64,000 nucleotides of DNA, from contig NZ_SMLH01000002.1 of the NCBI RefSeq assembly GCF_004349315.1, positions 1-64,000 of the forward strand, written 5' to 3'. Source of the stretch: Flavobacterium ranwuense. GTDB lineage: Bacteria; Bacteroidota; Bacteroidia; Flavobacteriales; Flavobacteriaceae. The notes below the pieces were generated by a model. It was not told the DNA's origin. It was given only the letters and a program-made list of their open reading frames with translations, and did no database searches. Made by a program: the position numbers and the translations under genes. Positions 23,789 to 31,829 of the stretch are shown piece by piece. Position 1 is the stretch's first letter. Every line of letters begins with the position of its first letter.

Positions 23789-23965
23789 ATGGATTTTTCT
23801 TATTTAAAAAATACACCTCCGATGTATCTCTATTTAGTGAGTATCATTTCTTTTATATTGGCAAATCTTATTCGAGATAAAAGTCTTGGTTTTTATTATT
23901 TTTTGTTGATAATAGGTTTGGTTTTCTTTGTTTTAGGTTTCATGAGACGTTTGAAAACCAAGTAG
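23789..23965 (+). CDS. Small two-helix membrane protein downstream of ftsY
   Basis: A 58-residue reading frame starting eight bases after the ftsY stop. It encodes MDFSYLKNTPPMYLYLVSI..., with two hydrophobic helices (about 12-27 and 35-52) and a basic C-terminal tail (MRRLKTK). The short gap to ftsY and the positive-inside tail suggest a real gene co-transcribed with ftsY. I do not know a named family. It stops just three bases before the convergent serine hydrolase stop. Confidence 0.7.
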   Translation: MDFSYLKNTPPMYLYLVSIISFILANLIRDKSLGFYYFLLIIGLVFFVLGFMRRLKTK

Positions 23966-23967
23966 GC

Positions 23968-25044
23968 TTATTGGTACAAAGCACTAATTTTTTGCCACAA
24001 AGTTTCATCAAAATCGGATAACGCAAAAGTTGGATTGTCAGGATTTGCAACATCTCCCATTCTTATAACGACCATTTTCTTGCTTGGAATAACATAGATT
24101 TTTTGATCGTTTTTCCCCAGTGCCATAAACATATCGACTGGAGCTGTTGGTATCAAACTGCCATTGAATTGCAGTTGGCTTTGTGGCAACTGATAACTTG
24201 ATTTTCCATTCAGCCACCATAAATACCCGTATCCCAGATTTATAGTTTGTGAAGTGTTTGTAGCTTCATTAAGATAATTTTCACTTACTATGGTATTGTT
24301 TTCCCATTTTCCTTTGTTGAATAATAACAAACCGAAACGTGCCATGGAACGAGTATTACTTCCATAAACAGAATTATTGCCTAACTGAAACCAGGCACCA
24401 TCCATTCCTATTTTATCTTTCAATTTAGTGTTGAAATAGGCATTCCAGGTTTGACCGCTTGCTTGAGCAATCACATCCTGTAATTTTACATATACGTTAT
24501 GATACGCCCAACGTGTTCCTGCATCCGCTTTATATTTTAGGCTCGCTGGATCAATATCATCCGTACTGTCATCTAATCCAGAAGTCATATTGAGTAAATG
24601 TTTGTTTGTAATCAAGTTTTCTTTTGCTAAAGGCAAACTGGTCCAACCGGTTCCGATGTATTGTGAAACTTTAGTATTGATGTTGATTAAGTCTTCTTGT
24701 TGAGCAATTCCTGTTACAGTTGATGTCAGTGTTTTTCCAGCGCTTGCCCAATACCAATTACTCGTTGCGGAATGACCGTTGAAATAATGTTCCATTACGA
24801 TTCTTCCGTTGACAAGAATGATGAAAGATTTTGAATTTTTGAGTTCCAAATAATCTAATAACGGTTGCACATCAGATAGTTTCCAACCTAAACTCGCAAT
24901 AGATTTTGTTTCCCAAGTTGTACCGGTTAGAGGAGGGAAATAGAGTGTTTCTGCAGGTGTTGGAGTAGGAGTTGGTTCAACAGTATCGGAACTGCAGCTA
25001 CTACAAAAGAATACGATGATGAGACTGTAGATTATTTTTGACAT
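23968..25044 (-). CDS. Serine hydrolase, class C beta-lactamase fold lipoprotein
   Basis: A 358-residue lipoprotein (lipobox FFCSSC near residue 17) with a Thr/Pro linker (TPTPTP). The catalytic SxxK is SAGK in WYWASAGKTLTSTVTG near residue 107; a Tyr-containing second motif is WAYHNVYVKLQ near 183-193 (YHN). This is the esterase/DD-peptidase-like branch of the AmpC superfamily, not a proven antibiotic hydrolase. Such proteins process peptidoglycan or esters in the periplasm or at the surface. It is convergent with the ftsY-linked gene, and the gap to its right holds a structured element. Confidence 0.9.
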   Translation of the reverse strand: MSKIIYSLIIVFFCSSCSSDTVEPTPTPTPAETLYFPPLTGTTWETKSIASLGWKLSDVQPLLDYLELKNSKSFIILVNGRIVMEHYFNGHSATSNWYWASAGKTLTSTVTGIAQQEDLININTKVSQYIGTGWTSLPLAKENLITNKHLLNMTSGLDDSTDDIDPASLKYKADAGTRWAYHNVYVKLQDVIAQASGQTWNAYFNTKLKDKIGMDGAWFQLGNNSVYGSNTRSMARFGLLLFNKGKWENNTIVSENYLNEATNTSQTINLGYGYLWWLNGKSSYQLPQSQLQFNGSLIPTAPVDMFMALGKNDQKIYVIPSKKMVVIRMGDVANPDNPTFALSDFDETLWQKISALYQ

Positions 25045-25116
25045 CTTGCTACTGATTTATTTCTAATTCCTTTAAGACCAAAAATATAGAAAATAGTTTA
25101 ATGTGTTTCTACTATT

Positions 25117-25150
25117 TTTGTTTTCTTTGAATTTAATAAGAGTAACTTTG
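25117..25150 (+). promoter_or_regulatory. Promoter reading into structured element copy 5
   Basis: TTTG at 25117-25120 and TAACTTTG at 25143-25150 are 22 bases apart and both match consensus. Transcription from about 25157 would include the structured element (25182-25254) in the leader of the lipoprotein gene at 25269. Confidence 0.6.
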
Positions 25151-25181
25151 TATTTAGAATAAACGGGATTTAACCCGAATA

Positions 25182-25254
25182 CCCTAGCCCTGATGGAAGC
25201 GGCATCCCACGCTTTTTTTGCGTGGATATAGCGTACAGCAGGAAGCAGCTCCTA
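25182..25254 (+). ncRNA. Structured intergenic element, copy 5 (compact)
   Basis: This is the shortest and cleanest copy: CCCTAGCCCTGATGGAAGCG at the 5' end, a perfect hairpin TCCCACGC-TTTTTTT-GCGTGGA, then ATAGCGTACAGCAGGAAGCAGCTCCT. It is in the 5' leader of a lipoprotein gene, 14 bases before its start codon, so its 3' end could occlude ribosome loading. Confidence 0.6.
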
Positions 25255-25268
25255 AAAATAATAATTAT

Positions 25269-25709
25269 ATGAAAAACACATTTAGCATTCTTTTTATAGC
25301 ATTCCTTTTTGTGGGGTGTCACCATAAGATTAAGCCTGCAGATATTTCTAAAATAAACGGATATTGGGAAATCGAAAAAGTTGTTTTTGATGCTGGGAAA
25401 GACAAGGATTATGGCATGAATGAAAGTTATGATTTTTTTAAAATAGATGATAATAAAGGGTTTCGGAAGAAAGTGATGCCGCAATTGGACGGGACTTTTT
25501 TAGTGAATGATGTTTATGAAAACGTAACGGTGCGATTTGCCGATGACAAAGTATTTTTAGATTATTCGACGCCGTACATGAAATGGAGTGAGGAGTTAAT
25601 TGCTCTATCAGCGGAGGAATTAGTATTGCTGAATACAGAAAAAACGGAATATCATTACAAGAAAGCAACATCAATAAATTTACTGGGCGATGGCAAAACG
25701 ACTAAATAA
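25269..25709 (+). CDS. Lipocalin-like lipoprotein
   Basis: A 146-residue lipoprotein: signal MKNTFSILFIAFLFVGC with the lipidated Cys at 17, then HHKIKPADISKINGYWEIEKVVFD, the GxWxIxKV opening of small lipocalin-like domains in Bacteroidota. The rest is beta-strand rich. I place the start at 25269, since an upstream in-frame ATG at 25218 lies inside the structured element and would precede the signal peptide with a charged stretch. The last 20 bases overlap the start of the DUF721 gene in another frame. Confidence 0.8.
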   Translation: MKNTFSILFIAFLFVGCHHKIKPADISKINGYWEIEKVVFDAGKDKDYGMNESYDFFKIDDNKGFRKKVMPQLDGTFLVNDVYENVTVRFADDKVFLDYSTPYMKWSEELIALSAEELVLLNTEKTEYHYKKATSINLLGDGKTTK

Positions 25710-25986
25710 TCAAAGTACGATAGGGGATGTTTTGAAACAAATTATCCAAGTGAATAAACTTCAACCCGGAATGGATCAAATTGACGTTAAAGACGCATGG
25801 AAAAATCTTATGGGAAATGGTGTGAATAATTACACTAAAAATGTGGTTTTGAAAGGAAGTACTTTGTATGTGGAATTGAGCTCTTCAGTATTAAGGGAGG
25901 AATTAAGCCACGGCAGATCAAAAATTGTGGCTATGATTAACGAGGAATTGAGACGTGATGTGGTGAAAGATGTTGTTTTGAGATAG
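25690..25986 (+). CDS. DUF721 domain protein (DciA-like)
   Basis: A 98-residue protein of the DUF721 family: TIGDVLKQIIQVNKLQPGMDQI..DAWKNLMG..V..YTKNVVLKGSTLYVELSSSVLREELSHGRSKIVAMINEEL. Members include DciA, the helicase-loading protein of many bacteria, so a role with the replicative helicase is possible. It overlaps the lipoprotein stop by 20 bases and is probably translated from the same message. In flavobacteria this gene normally precedes or follows recF or ndk-like housekeeping genes. Confidence 0.87.
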   Translation: MAKRLNNQSTIGDVLKQIIQVNKLQPGMDQIDVKDAWKNLMGNGVNNYTKNVVLKGSTLYVELSSSVLREELSHGRSKIVAMINEELRRDVVKDVVLR

Positions 25987-26001
25987 TGATTTTAGATTAT
26001 T

Positions 26002-26113
26002 GATTAACGATTTCAGATTTCAGATTTCTTTGTCATAAAAAATCCCGTTTCAATTTGAAACGGGATTTTTTTTATTTAAAGATTTCTAAACCTTAATTCA
26101 AAAATCGTTAATC
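26002..26113. terminator. Terminator with flanking inverted repeat, DUF721 / ndk convergence
   Basis: AAAAATCCCGTTTC and GAAACGGGATTTTT (26038-26073) form a near-perfect terminator usable in both directions. It is flanked by an inverted 12-mer, GATTAACGATTT (26002-26013) and AAATCGTTAATC (26102-26113), which could form an outer stem. Confidence 0.8.
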
Positions 26114-26125
26114 TTCAATCATAAA

Positions 26126-26545
26126 TTAAAATTGCTCTCTTCCAGCAAAATGGAAAGCACCTTCGATAGCTGCATTTTCATCGCTATCAGAACCGTGAAC
26201 TGCATTTTCTCCGATAGAAGTTGCGTAAGCTTTACGGATAGTTCCTTCAGCAGCTTCAGCTGGGTTTGTAGCACCAATTAAAGTTCTGAAATCTTCAACA
26301 GCGTTATCTTTTTCTAAAATGGCGGCAACAATTGGTCCTCTTGACATGAATTCAACTAATTCACCGTAGAAAGGTCTTGCAGCGTGAACTGCATAAAAAG
26401 CTTGAGCATCAGCAACAGTTAATTGTGTTAATTTCAAAGAAACGATTTTGAAACCTGCAGTAGTAATCATTGCAAGTATGTTTCCGATGTGTCCGTTAGC
26501 AACAGCATCAGGCTTGATCATTGTAAATGTTCTATTTGTAGCCAT
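26126..26545 (-). CDS. ndk: Nucleoside diphosphate kinase
   Basis: A 139-residue NDK, which equilibrates nucleoside di- and triphosphates. Conserved features are [17 protein letters not shown] at the N-terminus, the fold residues around [20 protein letters not shown] and the catalytic histidine in [12 protein letters not shown] near residue 118. The C-terminal [11 protein letters not shown] is as in Bacteroidota orthologues. It stands alone, with bshC 89 bases upstream on the same strand. Confidence 0.97.
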   Translation of the reverse strand: MATNRTFTMIKPDAVANGHIGNILAMITTAGFKIVSLKLTQLTVADAQAFYAVHAARPFYGELVEFMSRGPIVAAILEKDNAVEDFRTLIGATNPAEAAEGTIRKAYATSIGENAVHGSDSDENAAIEGAFHFAGREQF

Positions 26546-26634
26546 TTTTTTTGTGTTTTTTAAATTTTGTGCAAAAATAGTATTTTTTTATTGATTATTT
26601 TTACAAATATGGCATTCAAATAACTGTAATCTGA

Positions 26635-28224
26635 TTAAAGTTGAATAATGTCAAATTTTTTATCTAAAGGTTTCAGTTGATTTATTAATGTCGGAATCAG
26701 ACTATCACCATTTTCCAAATAAAATTCCGAAAAATTAGCCTGGCGTTCCTGTAAACTTTGGTTTGGGAATAATTCATTTTGCAAGTCGGTAATGCGTTGT
26801 AATTGCTCTGTGTGTTTGCGTTTTTGGGCTTTTAACAACCTTCTTTCCAGATTTTCCAATCCTTTTATTTGTTTCGCTTCCTGCGCTTTTACAGCTCCGG
26901 TAAAGGATTTGTCGGTTTGATGCACTAATGAGTGTAAATAATGAAATTGATTTTTTAAATGTTCTTTTTGGATGGTTAAATCAATAGGGAATTCTGAGAA
27001 TACTTTTACTTTCTCATTGATTAAATCCGTTTGTTTTGAAAATAAATCTGCCCAATTCAAGTCTAATTTGTCTGCTTTTTTAGCTTGTTTTTCAGTAGCT
27101 AATAGTACAGAGTTTCTAAGTAAAAGCATTGGAAAAGTTACTTTTGCAGCAGCAAAAAAGGATTTTAGTTCTAACCAATAGGCAATTTCTCCACCTCCGC
27201 CAATGTAGCATAAATTAGGGAGTATTACTTCCTGATACAGCGGACGCATGATCACGTTAGGGCTAAATTTTTCTGGATGATTCTCTAAAAGTGTTAGAAT
27301 TTTATTTTCTGAAAACTCAATTTTGGTATGGTTTACTTTGTAGGTATTGTTTTCAAATAGGATGCGTTCTCGTAAATCATCTTCGATGTAAAACAAATTG
27401 ATTTCACGGGGATTCACTTGAACTGTATAGTCGTTTAATTTTTCAGCGGTTTCTAATACCAATTTATGGGATGACTGGTGTAGTAATTCTTCTTTTACAA
27501 AAGGAATGAAGTTGCGTTTTAAATCTGCATTATCCGCGTCCAAAATAACTAAACCATATGCTCCAAATAGCGCATTTGCCAAAAATCTCGTGGCATCGGC
27601 TAAATTATCGTGATTGAGATAGGAATCCTCAAACAGTTTTTTGAGTGTATTTGCATTGGTGCTGGAACCTAATTCTAGTGCGTATACTTTAAGGAAATCA
27701 GCTAAGCCTTCAGTAGACAATCGTCCAACAGGACCTGTGCTTTCTTTGTTCCAACGGAATTTTTTGCCTTTAAAATTAAAATAATTGATTTCTTCAAAAT
27801 CATGATCTTCCGTTGCCATCCAGTAAATTGGAACAAAATTATAAGCAGGATATTTCGCTTTTAATTCATGGGTTAAATTAATAGTGGAAATAATTTTGTA
27901 CAAAAAATACAATGGTCCGCTGAATAAATTCAGTTGATGACCAGTGGTAACGGTAAATGTATTGGAATTGGCTAAAGCGGCAATATTTTGCTTTGTTAAA
28001 GCCGAAGTTTGAACCGTAGCGTATTGTTTTTGTAAAACAGAAACCAAAGTAGCTCTGGAAGTATCATTAAAATTAGCTTGCTTTTCTTGAATTTGTGCTT
28101 CAAAGTTTTCAAGATTTGGAAAACGATGGTATAAAGAGTGAAGAGTACTTTTTTCCTCTAAATAATCATTCATTAAAGTAGAAAAATATCCGGAATTATG
28201 ATAGCTGATACAGTCGGTTGGCAT
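26635..28224 (-). CDS. bshC: Bacillithiol biosynthesis cysteine-adding enzyme BshC
   Basis: A 529-residue BshC, which adds cysteine to glucosaminyl-malate in the last step of bacillithiol synthesis. Diagnostic features are VTTGHQLNLFSGPLYFLYKI near residues 91-110, YWMATEDHDFEEINYF near 134-149, the FVLxA-like core and the C-terminal coiled-coil (EAKQIKGLENLERRLLKAQKRKHTEQLQRITDLQ) near 450-490. It suggests this bacterium uses bacillithiol as low-molecular-weight thiol, as many flavobacteria do. bshA and bshB are not in the window. Confidence 0.93.
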   Translation of the reverse strand: MPTDCISYHNSGYFSTLMNDYLEEKSTLHSLYHRFPNLENFEAQIQEKQANFNDTSRATLVSVLQKQYATVQTSALTKQNIAALANSNTFTVTTGHQLNLFSGPLYFLYKIISTINLTHELKAKYPAYNFVPIYWMATEDHDFEEINYFNFKGKKFRWNKESTGPVGRLSTEGLADFLKVYALELGSSTNANTLKKLFEDSYLNHDNLADATRFLANALFGAYGLVILDADNADLKRNFIPFVKEELLHQSSHKLVLETAEKLNDYTVQVNPREINLFYIEDDLRERILFENNTYKVNHTKIEFSENKILTLLENHPEKFSPNVIMRPLYQEVILPNLCYIGGGGEIAYWLELKSFFAAAKVTFPMLLLRNSVLLATEKQAKKADKLDLNWADLFSKQTDLINEKVKVFSEFPIDLTIQKEHLKNQFHYLHSLVHQTDKSFTGAVKAQEAKQIKGLENLERRLLKAQKRKHTEQLQRITDLQNELFPNQSLQERQANFSEFYLENGDSLIPTLINQLKPLDKKFDIIQL

Positions 28225-28309
28225 GTTTTGAGTTTCTAAATTTGTCGCTAAAGTAAGAAAAAGTAAAGTTATGTTTTTTTGGTTTAAGATATGTTTAGGA
28301 AAATAATAC

Positions 28310-31300
28310 TTATCGCTTTAAACTAAAATGTCCTTTGTATTCTTTTCCATCAGCTCTGGTCGCTACAAACCAATAATCATCTGGTGCAAGTTCGTGTTCA
28401 TTCATAGTTCCGTTCCAAGCTCCATTTTGGATTAATTCTTTGATTAATTTTCCATAACGGTCAAATATTTTTACAGTCAAGTTGGTTTCCAAGTCTGAAA
28501 ATTTAATATTCCAAGTATCATTAAAACCATCACCATTTGGCGTAAAGTATTTTGGGTACATCAATAAAAAGACTTCATCTGTGGCTGTTCCACAACCATT
28601 TTTATCCCTGACATGTAGGGTATATTCACCACTATACAATGCCGAAAATTGATTGTTATCCTGAAAATGAATACCGTCAATTGAATATTCGAAATCACCT
28701 GCGCCGGATGCAAAAATGGTGATTATATTCTCCTTGTCAGTCCAGTCTTTCGTCTCTACAGAAGTAATAGTGGCAATATTTGATTTTCGTACTTCAAAAT
28801 TCTTTATGCTCGAACAAGAAATGGTGCTGTAATTATTGGTAACTGTTACTGAAAAATTGCCGGGAGTAGATACCATTATCGAAGATGTCGTTGCACCGGT
28901 TGACCATAAATAGATATCAGAACCTGAACCGGCATCAATAGTAATGGTATTGTTTTCACAAATGGGTACTATGTCCTGAATTGAAATAATTGGTTTTGAG
29001 AGGAGAGTTAATTTCAATTCAACAATGGCATAACAAGGATTATTTGAATTGATGCGAACGTAGATTTTGTTGTCGCCCACGACTAAGTTGTAATTTGAAA
29101 AATTAGTGATTTGATTGGCTGCCAATTGATTTTCTGCACCTAAAATAGTTGAATAATAATAAAAGGTATATCCTGAAGTACTTGAAATTAGCTTCGAATT
29201 ATAGTCTGATAAATTTACTTTTTCAGAACCGTCATTCAAATCATCACAAAATAATTCTGCATAATTATTTGCCGGTAAGGTGTTTATTAGTGAAACGGTA
29301 ATGGCTAGTTTATTAGGGCTTTCGCAGCTGTTTTCTGTTTGCGAAGCATAATATGTTGCGCCATCTTGCAGAGGAGTTGAATTTGGCAAAAGCGTTCCCG
29401 AAGCATTATACCATTTTATTACAGTTCCCGAAACTACAATAGTATCTAAAGTTGGATTTTGACTGGAACAAAAAGTTTGACTTGCATTTCCTGTTGGAGC
29501 AGAAGTATTTTGGATATTTATTAGGACAGGAATTCTATCACTTTGGCAACCATTAATTGTCTGCGAGGCATAATAAGTTGTTCCGTTTTGTAATGAAGTT
29601 GTGTTCAACAAAAGAGTTCCATTTGTTAAAGCATCATACCATTTTATGTTTTGACCAGAAATTGCAATATCATTTAAAGTTACGTTTTGTTGGATGCAAA
29701 AATTTTGGGTGGAGGTTGTAGTTGGAGCTAAAGGTTTTGCAATAGTGTAAAGTTTTAAATTTGTCTCAACAAAACAGTAAGGGTTACCTTGAAAAGAACT
29801 TCTAATTATAATAGTCTCTTCATTTTTATTTTTATTTGTATATGGGTTAGGTAATGGGCTAGGTAATGTATTTCCATTTGAATCAAAATATTCGACCACT
29901 AAATTAGATTGATTTCCAATTATCTCAGAATTTATATTTGAAGTGTCGAAAGAATTAGATATTCCAGATCCGGAAATACTTTCGCAAGCATAAATAGGAT
30001 TTACAGAATTGATAGAAGGGGCATTGGTGATTGTGATGTCTTTTTCTAGAGTTTGCGAATCAGTGCCGCAGTTTATAATTACTTTGATATGATAAGTACC
30101 TGATGATGAAAACTGGTGTGTTGGATTATTAATTGTTGCACTATTTGATGATGAATTAGGGTCGTTAAAATCCCAAGTAATTGAATCAAATGTTCCGTTT
30201 ACATTAAAGTTTGTGAGTGTATTAAAACAGGTGTTTTCAGCGATTATTTCACCAGTGGCAGTTGATGCATCAAGTTTATATTTATAAAACATAACATCGC
30301 TGGCATTGTTACCGCTATTATTATTGATAACAGAACCGTTGATAGTCAATGGTGAACTTTGAAAACTTGCGGTTAAATACAGGTCATTTCCATTAAATAA
30401 AATCGGGTTAGCAGCATCAGTAGACATGCCTTGCGAATAATAATTTGTTCCAGATGATTTTAGGATAAATTCAGATTCAAAGTTGTTTAAGTTTACTTTA
30501 AAAAGTACTAAATCCTCATTATTGTACACAGACGCACCACTAGTATAAGTTCTACTTTTGATGGTTGCATTAGGAAATGTCATTGTGCCGGTAAAACTGG
30601 AAAAAATATACAATTCATTTCCTTTTTCAGTTAAATAAGCTGTATTTCCGGAAGAGTTGCCATCCATTCCGGGAATGTCCAAACTAGATGAGTTGTTAAT
30701 TTGTTTAATTCTTTCTAAGTTTCCTGTAGTAATATTGAATTCTGACAGAATACTTTGGGTTAAATAAAATCCCGTATTAGGATCTGTATAAATAGTTCCA
30801 AGTATATCTACTAGTTTGTAAAAAGCACCCCACAAATATAATTTGTCATTAGTAGGATTATAATATAAAAGAGTTGGTCTATAAAAAGATTCATTCTTAG
30901 TTTTATTGTTAGAAATTTCTTTACTCCAAAGAACATTGAGATTGGTATCGATTTTATCAATGTCTGAATGAGTATAATTACTATTAGAACTTGAATATCT
31001 TGAGAAATATAAATCTCCATTTTTATCCATTTCCGAGCTAGTATAATCATCATTGCTGGTTCCAAATTTTTTAGCTTCTTTTAGATTTCCATTAAGATCA
31101 AATTTGGCAATGAATAATAATGGATGATACACATAATATCCAGTATAAGCGGTATTTGTGAGTGTTATTTGATTGTTGATTGTTATTCCAGTATAAAATG
31201 TTCCAGTTATATAAATAATATCATTGTGGATATAGATATCTCTCATTCCGTAATCCGCACCATTACCTATTGATCGGTTCCAAACAAAATTTCCATTTTT

Positions 31301-31684
31301 ATCAAATTTAAGTAGATTTAATCCAGGATACATAGGCAAACCGCTAAATAATTGCGGAAAAGGTCCTACAGCATTATGAGCATTATACCAAGTAAATAAA
31401 ACATATATATTGTCTTGGCTGTCAATTACTAACTTGCTTATGTAGAGACTCCTTTCGTCAATTTCTTTTTTCCAAACCAAATTGCAATTAAAATCATATT
31501 TGTAGATAGACATCCAATCTCCAAAATTCCCTCCATTCTTTGCTAAGTATATACCATCGCTTGTTTTCTTTAAATCGGCAGTAGCATCACCATTCCAACC
31601 ACCTAAGTTTTTGGCACAATCAAAACATTGACTTTGCATTGTAAATGAAAAAGTAAAAAATAAAAAAAGTAAAATTCGCTTCAT
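28310..31684 (-). CDS. Giant secreted protein with T9SS type B sorting domain
   Basis: A 1124-residue secreted protein. The signal peptide is MKRILLFLFFTFSFTMQSQ. The first 450 residues look like a repetitive beta-propeller or SBBP-type region with 'KFDLNGNL', 'DNIYVLF', 'KIDTNLNVLWSKEI' repeats. A PKD-like domain follows near 500-550 (SITWDFNDPNS...GTYHIKVIINCG), then two Ig-like repeats with matching 'SQTxxxCxS' segments. The last 80 residues (FTPNGDGFNDTWNIKF ... FDRYGKLIKELI ... DDYWFVATRADGKEYKGHFSLKR) are the type B C-terminal sorting domain, so it is exported by the type IX system. It is divergent from the radical SAM gene. Confidence 0.92.
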   Translation of the reverse strand: MKRILLFLFFTFSFTMQSQCFDCAKNLGGWNGDATADLKKTSDGIYLAKNGGNFGDWMSIYKYDFNCNLVWKKEIDERSLYISKLVIDSQDNIYVLFTWYNAHNAVGPFPQLFSGLPMYPGLNLLKFDKNGNFVWNRSIGNGADYGMRDIYIHNDIIYITGTFYTGITINNQITLTNTAYTGYYVYHPLLFIAKFDLNGNLKEAKKFGTSNDDYTSSEMDKNGDLYFSRYSSSNSNYTHSDIDKIDTNLNVLWSKEISNNKTKNESFYRPTLLYYNPTNDKLYLWGAFYKLVDILGTIYTDPNTGFYLTQSILSEFNITTGNLERIKQINNSSSLDIPGMDGNSSGNTAYLTEKGNELYIFSSFTGTMTFPNATIKSRTYTSGASVYNNEDLVLFKVNLNNFESEFILKSSGTNYYSQGMSTDAANPILFNGNDLYLTASFQSSPLTINGSVINNNSGNNASDVMFYKYKLDASTATGEIIAENTCFNTLTNFNVNGTFDSITWDFNDPNSSSNSATINNPTHQFSSSGTYHIKVIINCGTDSQTLEKDITITNAPSINSVNPIYACESISGSGISNSFDTSNINSEIIGNQSNLVVEYFDSNGNTLPSPLPNPYTNKNKNEETIIIRSSFQGNPYCFVETNLKLYTIAKPLAPTTTSTQNFCIQQNVTLNDIAISGQNIKWYDALTNGTLLLNTTSLQNGTTYYASQTINGCQSDRIPVLINIQNTSAPTGNASQTFCSSQNPTLDTIVVSGTVIKWYNASGTLLPNSTPLQDGATYYASQTENSCESPNKLAITVSLINTLPANNYAELFCDDLNDGSEKVNLSDYNSKLISSTSGYTFYYYSTILGAENQLAANQITNFSNYNLVVGDNKIYVRINSNNPCYAIVELKLTLLSKPIISIQDIVPICENNTITIDAGSGSDIYLWSTGATTSSIMVSTPGNFSVTVTNNYSTISCSSIKNFEVRKSNIATITSVETKDWTDKENIITIFASGAGDFEYSIDGIHFQDNNQFSALYSGEYTLHVRDKNGCGTATDEVFLLMYPKYFTPNGDGFNDTWNIKFSDLETNLTVKIFDRYGKLIKELIQNGAWNGTMNEHELAPDDYWFVATRADGKEYKGHFSLKR

Positions 31685-31804
31685 AAGTAAGATTTATAGC
31701 AAGGTAAATGTAATTAAAGATCTACAAAATAAATCCAAAGATCAAACATTAAAAATAGAAATAGAACTTCAAAAATCTTTTACTGAAAAGATTATAAAAT
31801 CCCT

Positions 31805-31812
31805 TATTTTTG
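31805..31812 (+). promoter_or_regulatory. -7 promoter box of the radical SAM gene
   Basis: TATTTTTG followed by CACC, a strong TAnnTTTG match, lies 17 bases before the TTG start codon. The leader would be very short. Confidence 0.65.
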
Positions 31813-31829
31813 CACCAAACTTATTTCTT

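Noticed and set aside
25218..25268. Upstream in-frame start of the lipoprotein
   Set aside because: It falls in the structured element and would place charged residues before the signal peptide.
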